Numbered from the stretch's first letter, positions 17,075 to 26,894 are shown. The stretch is DNA of 64,000 bases from Chitinophaga caeni (GCF_002557795.1 NZ_CP023777.1:4101001-4165000); one strand, 5' to 3'. Numbers and translations: made by a program. The notes: generated by a model not told the origin, from the letters alone.

Positions 17075-18553
17075 TTATTGTAAAATCCACATCACGCCAT
17101 TGATATCATCACCACCCGGGTATTGACTTTTTACGGCACTTTCCACATTCAGACGATTATTGGTAAACTCATCATTAGGATACATCCAACGCTTTGGAAT
17201 CATACCATCATTAAGAATACCGGATCCACCGACATCGAAGGTAGGAAAACCTGTACGTCTTTGTTCGTAAAAAGGTTGCCATCCCGTATTCATAAACATG
17301 CTGACATACTTCTGTGTAATGATCTGCTTAATCTCGCTACCGGCTTGTAAGGCCAACCCGGGTTGCGCTAAATAATCATCTATATCAGAAGCTGAATAAG
17401 TATTATTAAAATTTGAAAATTCTAAAGAAGCCCTGGTACCATTTTGATAGTAAGTATCTGCATCCCCGGTAATCCATCCGCGAACTACTGCTTCCGCCAG
17501 GATAAACTGCAATTCGGCATAGCTCATCAGCAAGCTAGGCTCATTAGTTGCTTGGTAAGAATAGCGGTCATTGATCTGCGAAGCTTCGCCTGCTCCCCTT
17601 TTGGCAGTATTCTCAGCTAAAGCAGCGCTACCTCTCAGGCCATCATAAGCATCGAAATCATTTGCAGGAAGACCGGATGCCGGCTTGGGTTTACCGAAAA
17701 CAAATAAACGCGGGTCTTTCAGCTCTTGCAAGATATCTACGAAAGTACTATCCAGGTAGTAATCTGTTTTCATAGAGTTATTATTGAAATAGGGATATTG
17801 GTTGCCCGTGATATCATAATAAGGCAAACGACCATTATCGGCATTAGATTCCATTAAAGGGTATTTCGCAGGATTTGAAACGATATCATTAAACCGTTGC
17901 TTGATATTTAAAGAAGCCACACCTTCCTTCTTCGAAAGGCTCATCAATACTCTCAAAGTGAAAGAGTTGATGAGTTTCTTCCAGTTCTCGATATTACCAT
18001 CATATACCAAATCTCCATTAATAGCAACTTCCGCAGCAGAAAGAGAATCGCTAGCGATTTTAAGTTGTTCGAGTACGCCGAGGTAAATATCCTCTTGTTT
18101 ATCGTAAGCCGGTCTTATAGCCGCGGTATCGACTACGTTACCATATCGAATGGATTGCATCATTTGGGAATACGGGATATCACCAAAAGTTTGCGTCATG
18201 CCAACAATGAAATAAGAAGTAAAGAACTTACCGATGTACTTGTAATTTTGCTTGCCCGTACGTGCCGCTTCTTGCTCCATTTTTACAACCTGGCTAATGT
18301 TGCCGTAGCCCATACCGCTACGCTGCCATCCATAATACTGGGAATTGCTGACGCTTTGCGTGTACACCAGGTACCGGGAAGCTAGGGCAGCATCAGCCGA
18401 TATGGTTGAAAAAGCAGTCCTTTCAATAGCCGGTAATAACAATGAAGGATCGGCTATTGTCGGGTTATTAGGATTGATCTGGAAATCATCCAGCTTTTTG
18501 CACGAAGCAAAAGCCGAAAGTAATAACAGGAATAATAATCTATATCGTGTCAT
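17075..18553 (-). CDS. SusD/RagB-like nutrient-binding outer-membrane lipoprotein
   Basis: 492 residues. Lipoprotein signal LLFLLLLSAFASCKKLDDF with the lipidated Cys, then NPNNPTIADPSLLLPA, an opening typical of the SusD-like lipoproteins that pair with shorter SusC proteins. TPR-like helices include EPSLLMSYAELQFILAEAV, the standard C-terminal SusD motif. It would form the lid over the SusC transporter encoded 32 bp upstream and deliver ligand to it. The phosphodiesterase downstream hints at a phosphate-containing ligand. Confidence 0.92.
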   Translation of the reverse strand: MTRYRLLFLLLLSAFASCKKLDDFQINPNNPTIADPSLLLPAIERTAFSTISADAALASRYLVYTQSVSNSQYYGWQRSGMGYGNISQVVKMEQEAARTGKQNYKYIGKFFTSYFIVGMTQTFGDIPYSQMMQSIRYGNVVDTAAIRPAYDKQEDIYLGVLEQLKIASDSLSAAEVAINGDLVYDGNIENWKKLINSFTLRVLMSLSKKEGVASLNIKQRFNDIVSNPAKYPLMESNADNGRLPYYDITGNQYPYFNNNSMKTDYYLDSTFVDILQELKDPRLFVFGKPKPASGLPANDFDAYDGLRGSAALAENTAKRGAGEASQINDRYSYQATNEPSLLMSYAELQFILAEAVVRGWITGDADTYYQNGTRASLEFSNFNNTYSASDIDDYLAQPGLALQAGSEIKQIITQKYVSMFMNTGWQPFYEQRRTGFPTFDVGGSGILNDGMIPKRWMYPNDEFTNNRLNVESAVKSQYPGGDDINGVMWILQ

Positions 18554-18585
18554 CTTATGATCGTTTTTAAATGAGACTATAACAG

Positions 18586-21500
18586 TTAGAACTTCAGGTT
18601 GACGTTAAACCCGATGGAACGCATGGAAGGCGTTTGCAGGTTATCGCTTTCGGCATCAGGATCCACGTTGGGGATCTTTGACAGGATAAACAAGTTATTG
18701 CCGATAAGGGATACAGTAGCGCTGTTAAATGCCCCCTTTATCCATTTACTAGGAAAATCATACGTTAATACCAATTCCCTCATTTTAAGGTAAGTGCCGT
18801 TGTAGTAATGGTAATTATTCAACATTCCGCCGCTGGTAGTTTGCATGAAACTGATATAGTTTACCGCGGTTGTATTTGGTGCAAACTTGCGGTCATCGGA
18901 AATGATATTACCGTAAGCATCATAACTCACACTACCTTCTGTAACAACAACACCCGGGCCCACGTAGGTACTTTTACCCTCGTTCGCATCATCCCGGTAA
19001 GAATTAACCGTTCCTTTGGCAGTACCGCCCCACCACATTTTCTGGTTTGTAGTAGAGTAAATTAGCCCACCCAGTCTACCATCAAAGGAGAAGCTGAGCG
19101 ATAGGTTCTTATATTTGAAAGTATTCTGTATACCGTAGATCCAATCAGCATCTCCCAGGCCAAAATATTGACCTACCGGTGTATACGCCTGCATACCATT
19201 AGAGTTGTAAATTGCTTGGCCATCCGGGGCACGGCTTTCGGTAATATAAATTCTATCCGTACGTTGGCCTTCCTTCACTAAACCCAGGTAACCGTCGGGG
19301 TTATCCGTTGCATCCTTCAACCAACGGTGAACACTACTGAGGTTGATAGCCGCATCCCATGTGAAATCGCCGTTCCTGATCGGGATTCCACTCAGCATAA
19401 ACTCCCAGCCCTTCCTTAAATAAACATTTGCATTCTTCAGGATACTGGTATAGCCGCTACCTTGTGAAAGGGCAACATTCGCGAAATTATTATAATCCTT
19501 ATTCCTGAAATAAGTTGCATCAATATTAAGCCTGTTCCCGAAAAGACCTAGCGCGATCCCGTATTCTCCAGACTGTACCGTTTCAGGTACAAGACCGGGT
19601 GAAATAAAGGTGGTGGGCCATGTGAGGGAAGGGACATTATTCCATTTAGGCCCGAGGCCGTAAGTGGTAATGTGTGCATAAGGATTATTCGCATTAATAA
19701 ATCCTGTATTTACTTTAGCCCAGGAGCCGCGCACTTTTAGGAAAGAAATAACTCTTGGCAACCTGATAATGTCCGATAGCACGGCAGAAACACCCGCCGA
19801 AGGATAAAAATACCCATTATTGCTCACGGGCAAAGTAGATGTTTTGTCATACCGGCCGGTCAACGAGAGGTATAAAAAACCCAGCGCTTCTACATCCAAC
19901 ATACCATAAGCAGCCATGGTTCTTCGTTCACGGAGCGTATTAGATGCTTTGAGTGGATTGATGGAATTACTTAATGAATAGAACCCGGGGATTGTTAATC
20001 CATCGGTCGTAGTATAAGATGATTCGTACCTCCTATAATTATTAGCGCCACCAGCGGTTACGTTTATTTTAAATTTCTTGCTGAACTCATGATTATAATT
20101 AAGGATCAAGTCTGAATTAATATCGAAATAGTTAGATACATCGGTCGAATAATTTCCCCTTGAAATATAACTATACGCTACGTAACTATATGGTTCGCGC
20201 AGATCAGAATTACTTGAATACTGGTTAAAACCATTCCTAAGCTTTACGCTGAAGTTATCCGTGATTTTGTAATCGAAAGTTACTTGGCCAAAACTGTTAT
20301 TTCTTTTGTAACCGTTTAGCAGCTCATTCGCCACGAAAAAAGGATTATTATACCAAGATAGGTTGTAATTGCGTTGCTGTAAACCTTCTTTCCCCGGTAT
20401 CCAGTAATTTTTCAGGTCACGGATGTCAATATCCGGTCCTATCCAGAGGATCAGGTTATACAAGTAGTTCGGCGGACCATAACCTACCGTTGGATAGTTG
20501 TCAGAGTATTCCTTATTGTAAGTAAGCTTAGCATCCATGGTCAGCTTGGATGACAACTGGTAATTCCCGCCGATAGAGAAAGAAGAGTTGTTCAAATCAG
20601 TATTTGGTACAACACCTTTCTGGTAAATATGGTTAGCTGCTACCCTGAATGACCCTTTTTCGGAACCTATCGATGCAGAAACACTATTGGTAGAAAGCAA
20701 GCCGGTCCTGAAGAAATTCCTGATGTTATTACGCCCCCTGGATACCCATGGCGTCTTGATGCGCTGGTTAGTAGTTGGATCTATGGGACTATCATATTGC
20801 GTAGTTTCAAAAAATCCGCTCGGGGTAGACGGGTCGCGTTGATCCAGCTTCGGCCCCCAAATCCAGCCACCGCCTTCCGTGCCGCCGCCGGAACCATTAA
20901 CATATGCATATTTACCTTGGTCGCCACCGCCATACACGGTTTGCACCTCCGGAATTACGGTATAACCGGGCTGGAACATTGTAGATGAATTGAACTCCAC
21001 GTTCAATTTGCCCTTGCGTCCCTTTTTAGTGGTATACAGGATAGCACCATTCACACCCATGGCCCCATATAGGGCTCCAGCCGCGGTACCTTTCAATACG
21101 CTGATACTCTCGATATCATCGGGGTTCAGCTTATAAGGATCTGCATCCGGATCGGGAATTCCATCTATCACGATCAGCGGGTTTCTACCCCGTAGCGAGA
21201 TACCGGGATTTCGGAAGAGATCCGTCGTGTTATTGACATTCAAGCCTGCCACTTTACCGGTTAGGGCGCTTAATGCAGTGGCCGTCTTGGTTTTGGCCAT
21301 GGTTTCGCCACTTACTTCCTGCACGGCATAACCCAATGCCTTCTGTTGTTTCTTGATACCGAGCGCGGTAGTTACAACTACTTCGCTCAATTCGCTACCA
21401 CCCGGCTTCAACTGAACATCAATGTTTGTTCTGCCGTTTACCGCCACTTGCTGGGTCTCGAAACCCAGGTATGAGAATACGAGCACGGCATCCCTGGCAA

Positions 21501-21687
21501 CTTGCAGGGAGAATTTACCATCCTGGTTGGTCGTGGTACCGTGATGCGTGCCGCTCACCGCTATGGATACGCCTATCAGCGCTACATTATCGCTGGCAGA
21601 CCGAACGGTTCCTGTTACCGTTACATCCTGCGCGAATGCAGTCATTTGTAACAGCAATGAAATGAGGAGTAAAAACTTTGTTTTCAT
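18586..21687 (-). CDS. SusC/RagA TonB-linked outer-membrane transporter
   Basis: 1033 residues. Signal peptide, then a carboxypeptidase-D regulatory-like domain (about 21-110, VTVTGTVRSASDNVALIGVS). A plug domain carries the SusC signature (SELSEVVVTTALGIKKQQKA, ESISVLKGTAAGALYG, GAILYTTKKG), followed by a 22-stranded barrel ending in FNVNLKF. It is first in a three-gene operon with SusD and a phosphodiesterase. No sigma/anti-sigma pair is adjacent, so regulation is not evident. Powered by TonB; located in the outer membrane. Confidence 0.94.
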   Translation of the reverse strand: MKTKFLLLISLLLQMTAFAQDVTVTGTVRSASDNVALIGVSIAVSGTHHGTTTNQDGKFSLQVARDAVLVFSYLGFETQQVAVNGRTNIDVQLKPGGSELSEVVVTTALGIKKQQKALGYAVQEVSGETMAKTKTATALSALTGKVAGLNVNNTTDLFRNPGISLRGRNPLIVIDGIPDPDADPYKLNPDDIESISVLKGTAAGALYGAMGVNGAILYTTKKGRKGKLNVEFNSSTMFQPGYTVIPEVQTVYGGGDQGKYAYVNGSGGGTEGGGWIWGPKLDQRDPSTPSGFFETTQYDSPIDPTTNQRIKTPWVSRGRNNIRNFFRTGLLSTNSVSASIGSEKGSFRVAANHIYQKGVVPNTDLNNSSFSIGGNYQLSSKLTMDAKLTYNKEYSDNYPTVGYGPPNYLYNLILWIGPDIDIRDLKNYWIPGKEGLQQRNYNLSWYNNPFFVANELLNGYKRNNSFGQVTFDYKITDNFSVKLRNGFNQYSSNSDLREPYSYVAYSYISRGNYSTDVSNYFDINSDLILNYNHEFSKKFKINVTAGGANNYRRYESSYTTTDGLTIPGFYSLSNSINPLKASNTLRERRTMAAYGMLDVEALGFLYLSLTGRYDKTSTLPVSNNGYFYPSAGVSAVLSDIIRLPRVISFLKVRGSWAKVNTGFINANNPYAHITTYGLGPKWNNVPSLTWPTTFISPGLVPETVQSGEYGIALGLFGNRLNIDATYFRNKDYNNFANVALSQGSGYTSILKNANVYLRKGWEFMLSGIPIRNGDFTWDAAINLSSVHRWLKDATDNPDGYLGLVKEGQRTDRIYITESRAPDGQAIYNSNGMQAYTPVGQYFGLGDADWIYGIQNTFKYKNLSLSFSFDGRLGGLIYSTTNQKMWWGGTAKGTVNSYRDDANEGKSTYVGPGVVVTEGSVSYDAYGNIISDDRKFAPNTTAVNYISFMQTTSGGMLNNYHYYNGTYLKMRELVLTYDFPSKWIKGAFNSATVSLIGNNLFILSKIPNVDPDAESDNLQTPSMRSIGFNVNLKF

Positions 21688-21988
21688 AAATAGCCTAGTT
21701 GTTGAAAAAATAGGATTGCGTGTTAGAAATCGGTATGATTTTTTTGCCGGAACAAAAATGCTCTTTTAGATCAAAGTATAAAAATTAATTGAACATTCAT
21801 TCAATTAATTTTTATTTTCATAATAAAATCTTTACAATTAGTTAATATAGAATGATGATAAAATTCCCTAGGAAGGGAGGAGCTAGATTAGTTTAGGATA
21901 AATTCAAACGTTTGCATTAAGCATGGGAAAAATGGAGTAAATAGGGCCCGCATTATTAAACGGGTATGCAACATTCCGTTGGGAATGC

Positions 21989-21996
21989 TATATTTG
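21989..21996 (+). promoter_or_regulatory. TAnnTTTG promoter box of the TetR gene
   Basis: TATATTTG matches the Bacteroidota -7 element and lies 30 bp upstream of the TetR start codon at 22027. No convincing -33 TTTG is present at the usual distance, so the call rests on the box and its position. Confidence 0.4.
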
Positions 21997-22026
21997 CCGG
22001 GAATTTGCATACCACACTATCTATCT

Positions 22027-22641
22027 ATGGGAAGACGAAGCATCAAGGCATCCAGGCAAAAAGAAATTATTGAAGCATTCTACACGCTTGCAAAAAAGGA
22101 AGGGCTGGAAAACGCATCCATTGCCAAAACGGCTGCACTTATTAACATTAACCCCAGCCTGGTTATCCATTATTTTAAAACCAAGGAATACCTGGTTTAC
22201 GGGCTTATTGAATACATTCTTGACCAGTATTTGCTGATCTACAAAACGCCCGCCTCTTACAAGGGCGATCCTAGGAAGATACTGCTGAAAGTGATGGATA
22301 ACATATTCTCGCACAAGTGGAACTTACTATTTGATGACAGCGTTTCCTACAGCTGTTACTCATTGGCTTTCAGGGATCAAAAGGTGAAAGAAAGTTACAA
22401 GGTATTGTTAGACACCCTGCGGGGGAACCTGCGGGACCTGATCGAGGAATGCAACCAACAGGGCGTTCTCAAGGTGAAAGATCCCGCCGCGGTTGCTGAT
22501 ACCATCTTCGTGATGGTTGACGGAGCATATTATTACCTGAGCCTCGTAAGCAATAAAAGGGAGTACAAAAAGAAGTTGGAACAATATAAATCGCTGGCAT
22601 TACAGCAGCTCAATTTTGTTTCTTCCTCTTCCGGGAAATAA
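22027..22641 (+). CDS. TetR/AcrR family regulator
   Basis: 204 residues from ATG 22027 (MGRRSIKASRQKEII). An earlier ATG at 21979 lies inside the promoter region and is rejected. The N-terminal helix-turn-helix has EGLENASIAKTAALININPSL and VIHYFKTKEYLVYGLIEYIL. The all-helical C-terminal ligand domain shares features with BetI-like TetR proteins. Targets are not obvious: upstream is the SusC operon transcribed away, and downstream is a convergent membrane protein with a 32-bp coding overlap. The ligand is unknown. Confidence 0.85.
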   Translation: MGRRSIKASRQKEIIEAFYTLAKKEGLENASIAKTAALININPSLVIHYFKTKEYLVYGLIEYILDQYLLIYKTPASYKGDPRKILLKVMDNIFSHKWNLLFDDSVSYSCYSLAFRDQKVKESYKVLLDTLRGNLRDLIEECNQQGVLKVKDPAAVADTIFVMVDGAYYYLSLVSNKREYKKKLEQYKSLALQQLNFVSSSSGK

Positions 22642-22879
22642 CCAAGTAAGCACTAATAGCTATCAAGCCCCAAACTACGTTGACGACCACGTTAGGTAGA
22701 TCTGCATAATACAGGGCATTGGCTGTAAGCCCCACGGCGCCCACCAGGTTCAACGCGTGATAGATCAATTGCCTGGCGCTGATCTTGTTTATACTTAGGA
22801 GGAAATAAGCCAGCAAATAAGCCAATGTACCCACCCAGCCCAGGATAGGGTAAATTCCGTTCATCATCAATAAATACAT
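22610..22879 (-). CDS. CBU_0592-type small membrane protein
   Basis: 89 residues from ATG 22879 (a second start at 22867 is equally possible). Three hydrophobic helices: IYPILGWVGTLAYLLAYFLL, the segment around ALNLVGAVGLTANALYY, and VVVNVVWGLIAISAYLV, ending in a basic tail. The pattern matches the CBU_0592-like domain found in small membrane proteins of unknown function. It overlaps the 3' end of the TetR gene tail to tail. Confidence 0.65.
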   Translation of the reverse strand: MYLLMMNGIYPILGWVGTLAYLLAYFLLSINKISARQLIYHALNLVGAVGLTANALYYADLPNVVVNVVWGLIAISAYLVISRKRKKQN

Positions 22880-23011
22880 ACCTCGGATGGTTTTCGGTTG
22901 GTAATAACAGGTGCAACCCGGGCTCAATATACGGAACGTTGGCGATTTTTAAGCTATTTCGGAAGGGTATTGACATTATCTCGATATGATGATTCTAAGC
23001 GTATAGCGACA

Positions 23012-23338
23012 TTAATGAAAAATAGCGATACAACCTGCCGATATTGTTAAACCGAAGAGTCCAAAATACGCGGCTTTCGAAAGATCCCTTTCCCCGAATC
23101 TAATATTGATCAATGTTACCACGAGAAAAGCCAGCGTTTTAGGAACAACTTTGTAATAGTTAATATGCGGGTAACTTATCCAAACCAATAGCGCCCCGGT
23201 AAGTAGTAATATTACACCCAAGATCAATCCCGCTTTACCGCGTGGAGCAGCTCCCTTGGTCGGCCACAGTAGCGCCAAATGGATTAGGTAAGTAACAAAT
23301 GCCAAAAAATGTATCAATAACAATATACTAAACAGCAT
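23012..23338 (-). CDS. Four-helix membrane protein, unknown
   Basis: 108 residues from ATG 23338. Four predicted helices: FSILLLIHFLAFVTYLIHLA, GLILGVILLLTGALLVWISY, TLAFLVVTLINIRFG and KAAYFGLFGLTISAGCIAIF. Its start overlaps the end of the upstream DUF4267 gene by 11 bp, so the two are translationally coupled. No family name recognised with certainty. Confidence 0.65.
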   Translation of the reverse strand: MLFSILLLIHFLAFVTYLIHLALLWPTKGAAPRGKAGLILGVILLLTGALLVWISYPHINYYKVVPKTLAFLVVTLINIRFGERDLSKAAYFGLFGLTISAGCIAIFH

Positions 23339-23735
23339 GGCCGATCGTTTTTTTATGGGTTGAGAGATAGTATAGACCAAGGGTCAAACATATAAGAATA
23401 GCTGCCAGGTGAGGATATATAGCGCCGGCGGGATGTGAAGCGTTATTGATTACCAGCAGAAAATCAGTTACGGGAACAAGACTCATACATAGCATTAACC
23501 AACCAAGACTCCTATATTCCTTGTTCAATAGTAAAGCTATGGTCAGCAATCCCGTTGCTAAGTCCCTAATCGCTTTAATATAATGAAACTCGAAGTGATG
23601 GGTTATACCGGTATGAATTCCAAAGTCGGTTTCGGCCTGGATGGGCACGGTAAAAAATCTAAAGCCGATGAAGATCAGCAACAAGCCTGTTGCCAACGAA
23701 GTGAAATAAGCAATTTTCCAAGAAATAAGTTTCAT
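23328..23735 (-). CDS. DUF4267-like membrane protein
   Basis: 135 residues from ATG 23735 (MKLISWKIAYFTS). Four helices with the layout of small DUF4267 proteins: KIAYFTSLATGLLLIFIGFR, then a soluble loop with HFEFHYIKAIRDLATGLLTI, and LMLCMSLVPVTDFLLVI. The family is of unknown function. It lies downstream of a Crp/Fnr gene (72 bp) and overlaps the next membrane gene. Confidence 0.65.
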   Translation of the reverse strand: MKLISWKIAYFTSLATGLLLIFIGFRFFTVPIQAETDFGIHTGITHHFEFHYIKAIRDLATGLLTIALLLNKEYRSLGWLMLCMSLVPVTDFLLVINNASHPAGAIYPHLAAILICLTLGLYYLSTHKKTIGHAV

Positions 23736-23807
23736 AGTGCAGTGTTTTAATGACCGCACAAAACTATTTATCACGGCTCGCAGATCCGTTAACCCAGGTT
23801 AATAAAT

Positions 23808-24383
23808 TTATTTTGCCAATCTTTTCCTTATACGGCTTAATGAAGGTGGCTGTACCCCTACATAAGATGAAATATAATATTGTGGCAACCTAGGTAATAG
23901 ATCGGAATAGGCATCCAGGAATTGTAAATATCGCTGCTCTGGTTGGCTGGTATACAGGGAAGTCACCTTTTTAATGGCTTCTACATATAAAAACTCGCAG
24001 ATCAGCCTGCCAAATTTCTGCCCCTCGGCCAAATGGGTATAAAAATCCTGCAAATCATCGTAAGAAATTACGAGGACGGTTGCATCTTCGATGAATTGTA
24101 TAGCTGTCCTCGATGGAGATTTGTCCAGAAAACTTGCATAGTTACACGTGTACTCCAATTCTTTATTAAAATCCACCGTTTGCTCTTCCCCGTTATCATT
24201 GCTAACAACATACCGCACTAATCCTTTCTTTATAAAACCAACTTCCCTGCAAACCTGGCCTTCCCTCAAGAAATAATCGTTTTTCTTATACTCCCTGGCT
24301 GTGAATTTATTACATACCCACTCCTTCTCCTCATCCGAAAGATATATAAAATAAGAAATATTATTAAGCAATTGCTGGTGCAT
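23808..24383 (-). CDS. Crp/Fnr family transcriptional regulator
   Basis: 191 residues from ATG 24383 (MHQQLLNNISYFIYLS). Cyclic-nucleotide-binding-like beta barrel (about 15-125: KNDYFLREGQVCREVGFIKK, GEEQTVDFNKELEYTCNYAS) followed by a C-terminal HTH with the recognition segment SSYVGVQPPSLSRIRKRL. This resembles the many Bacteroidota Crp-like proteins that lack a PRSSVA-type cAMP-binding site, so cAMP binding is doubtful. Likely controls the two small membrane genes that follow. Confidence 0.85.
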   Translation of the reverse strand: MHQQLLNNISYFIYLSDEEKEWVCNKFTAREYKKNDYFLREGQVCREVGFIKKGLVRYVVSNDNGEEQTVDFNKELEYTCNYASFLDKSPSRTAIQFIEDATVLVISYDDLQDFYTHLAEGQKFGRLICEFLYVEAIKKVTSLYTSQPEQRYLQFLDAYSDLLPRLPQYYISSYVGVQPPSLSRIRKRLAK

Positions 24384-24439
24384 CCAAATACATTTTTTTA
24401 ATCCTAATGGCAAATATCGATAACACAAATAAAATAATT

Positions 24440-24751
24440 ATTTCAGCAAAATGAATTAATAAATTTAATTCTTGCCAACAGGTTGGAACCGGATCAATCA
24501 ATCATGTGGCACCAGCGGAAAGATATTTCTTCAAGCCACGCAAAGCTGCATTCCCCATGCCAGTTATATCTGCCGGTTTCCACACCTGCCCTAACTGCCC
24601 TGTCCAAAAATGAAAAATTATCTGAACGGAGAGGATCGATGACCAAAATTATTATCTACATGAAATTACCGTGCGCGGATCCGAATTTAAAGCGCCAATA
24701 TCTATCCAGTAATTGTATTAAATAATCATTCAATACAACCTGTGTTTACTG
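24440..24751. other. Intergenic stretch without a supported gene
   Basis: About 310 bp between the Crp/Fnr gene and MITE copy C. An 80-codon open frame exists on the plus strand (24483-24725) but has no signal peptide, domain or promoter, and its codon use is unlike its neighbours. A minus-strand reading also shows nothing recognised. Probably leader sequence and decayed DNA. Confidence 0.5.
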
Positions 24752-24760
24752 AATACAAAT

Positions 24761-25079
24761 CATTGTTGTCCGACTAAAAATGCTTTAAAGGTACTTGAAT
24801 TCCTTACCTGTTCAAGGATATAAGCGAAGGATGATACATTCACCCCCGCCAAGAGAACCGTGAAACTTCGCACCGTTGATAGCGAAGGGTAGCTTGGCCA
24901 TACAGTAGTAGAAAGGCCGGATCGAGCGATCAAATTGGTGGCCGTAATGGCCAATTTGTGCCCTTTTTTGGTACTTCTTTGGGCAAGCAAAAAAGTACAA
25001 AAAACGAGCAGATGAACATTGAATCGAACTATTGAGGGATCAAATTGCTCCCCGGTTAAAATTTAGTCGGACAATAATG
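24761..25079. mobile_element. MITE-like element, copy C (complete)
   Basis: 319 bp. Left end CATTGTTGTCCGACTAAAAA, right end TTTAGTCGGACAATAATG (one mismatch to the inverse). Flanked by a perfect 9-bp duplication AATACAAAT at 24752-24760 and 25080-25088, the clearest proof of insertion among the copies. The interior has the shared landmarks GCACCGTTGATAGCGAA and a hairpin around GGTGGCCGTAATGGCC. Apparent open frames inside are compositional and are not called. Confidence 0.9.
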
Positions 25080-25223
25080 AATACAAATAATAAATTATCA
25101 TTGACGCTTATGTATTGATGGCATTATCATATAAATTCCTTATGGCTGTACTGGATAATTTCAAATATTTTAGCAGTTTTACTGACTATAAGATTTAGCC
25201 CGAATCAATCACCGACTATTTAT

Positions 25224-25415
25224 ATGACTCAAGAATCACCAAGGAAATACCACCCTGTATATTATTTCATAATTATTTTAGCCTCAGCAAGCGCCGTGGC
25301 AAGCTTTTTCATGTTTAGCAGCAGGCATTGGATTGTAGGTATAATTTCCCTCGCGGTCACCGCCGTTTTCATTTACCTGGCCCGTTTTTATAAGGAAAAA
25401 GTGGGTAAACAATAG
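25224..25415 (+). CDS. Small two-helix membrane protein
   Basis: 63 residues. Two hydrophobic helices (YYFIIILASASAVASFFMF and HWIVGIISLAVTAVFIYLA) and a basic C-terminal tail (RFYKEKVGKQ). No family recognised. It precedes a zinc-ribbon/SPFH gene set and may belong with it, although a 123-bp gap suggests its own transcript. Confidence 0.55.
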   Translation: MTQESPRKYHPVYYFIIILASASAVASFFMFSSRHWIVGIISLAVTAVFIYLARFYKEKVGKQ

Positions 25416-25538
25416 GAATAAAGCTGTCATATATTCACAACAACGTATCCTAAAAATTCCCGGACGAATATAAATCCGGCCATCCCTCCTGTGCTACCAG
25501 CGCTTAACTTTAGCCTTACTATATTTCTATTATAACTA

Positions 25539-26894
25539 ATGGCAAAGCAGATCAAGGCAGTAAAATGTCCACAATGTGGCAGCATAAAAAAAGAGCAATT
25601 AAAGGAGGATCATTTCCGCTGTAAAAATTGCGGTGCAGAGTATTTCCTGGACAACGATGATATCAACATCAATATTCAACACCGTAACCCCGCAAACCAG
25701 CTACAACCTGCCCAGAGGAACCGGATGGTTGTCATCGCTCTTGCCGCGGCCTTTTTATTCATGTTGCTCCCGCTTTTAATCGGCATCTTTTCTGGCAATA
25801 ACAACAGCGGAACATCCATATCTCCTGTAAAGGAGGAAACCAAGCAAAACATACAGGAGTTTTTTGTACTGGAGGGTAATGACGGCAAGCCCGTCATCGC
25901 TTTTAAAATAAAGCGGATGTATTACAATCGCAAAGTGCGCAAACCGGATGATTATATATTGAGATTCTACAACCCCATTCAAGACAAGGTATTGAAAGAT
26001 ATACCTATGAAAGATTGGAATCAAAATACCAGGCTGTATCACCATCGAATCTTTAGCGATGGCAATTGCTACCTCATCCCTTCCGACGAACCCGCGATTT
26101 ATAAAATGGACGGTAAAAGGCAAGCATATGCGAAAGTTAACGGCGACTTCTTTAATTCGATTCCGGCATTTGGCTCCGGGATCGCTTCATTAGAATTTAG
26201 AAGTGCCTCCTACGGGGATGGGTTAGAAATCATGACTAACGACGGGACTAATTATTATTACTATCCCTTAGCCCAAAAAATATATAAAGGCCGGGATGAA
26301 CTGGATGAAGCAGCGAAAAAGTATGAAAACGATCTTACAATGCCGACAAAAGTGTACTATACGTTCACTGATAAAAGCTTTGATTATAAAAAGGAAAAAA
26401 TCCAGTTAATCAAATTTTGGTACCGGGAGCGTCCTGGTGAACTAAAAAGTATTCCAACTAGTCCATCATGGCGCAAGAAAATGTATATGCCCAAGAAAGC
26501 AGGTATATATAAAGGCAATTTCAAGTATACTAAAGTATTGTTCTCATCACGGCGGATAACTGACTTTAAAGACTTAACTCCCGGCCGGTTATACTTTGAG
26601 CCGGAAATAGTTTATCAAAACAATGATGAACTTTTTATTACCGGGCTCCCCAATGCAAACCCGAATGGCAACAAATTCTTACAGAAAATAGATACCCAAT
26701 CAGGAAAGGTAATTTGGACCTACAAACCCGCCGGGACGGATTGCGACTTTGTATTTGACTTCTTCAAGTTCACGAGCGGTATTGCATTCAACATAAGAGG
26801 CAAGGAAAATGGCGCATCTTATGATAAACTGGTCCTGTTACATAATGATGGTAAAGTGATGAAAGAAATTGATTTACGCAAGCTCTTTAATTAA
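25539..26894 (+). CDS. Zinc-ribbon membrane-anchored protein
   Basis: 451 residues. An N-terminal zinc ribbon (CPQC ... CKNC, residues 10-34) faces the cytoplasm. One transmembrane helix lies at about 63-84 (MVVIALAAAFLFMLLPLLIG), followed by a 360-residue domain outside the membrane rich in beta strands and aromatic repeats, including IDTQSGKVIWTYKPAG, which resembles a PQQ/beta-propeller blade. The next gene, 12 bp on, encodes an SPFH protein, so the two are coupled. Zinc ribbons next to SPFH proteins are also seen in YdjI-type systems of other phyla. Function unknown; membrane-associated scaffolding is an inference. Confidence 0.6.
   Translation: MAKQIKAVKCPQCGSIKKEQLKEDHFRCKNCGAEYFLDNDDININIQHRNPANQLQPAQRNRMVVIALAAAFLFMLLPLLIGIFSGNNNSGTSISPVKEETKQNIQEFFVLEGNDGKPVIAFKIKRMYYNRKVRKPDDYILRFYNPIQDKVLKDIPMKDWNQNTRLYHHRIFSDGNCYLIPSDEPAIYKMDGKRQAYAKVNGDFFNSIPAFGSGIASLEFRSASYGDGLEIMTNDGTNYYYYPLAQKIYKGRDELDEAAKKYENDLTMPTKVYYTFTDKSFDYKKEKIQLIKFWYRERPGELKSIPTSPSWRKKMYMPKKAGIYKGNFKYTKVLFSSRRITDFKDLTPGRLYFEPEIVYQNNDELFITGLPNANPNGNKFLQKIDTQSGKVIWTYKPAGTDCDFVFDFFKFTSGIAFNIRGKENGASYDKLVLLHNDGKVMKEIDLRKLFN

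Noticed and set aside
24760..25000. Minus-strand open frames inside the repeat copies, giving similar short proteins in copies A, C and D
   Set aside because: They are frames of the shared non-coding repeat, present only because the DNA is repeated. No start signal, no domain, and the frame breaks differ between copies.
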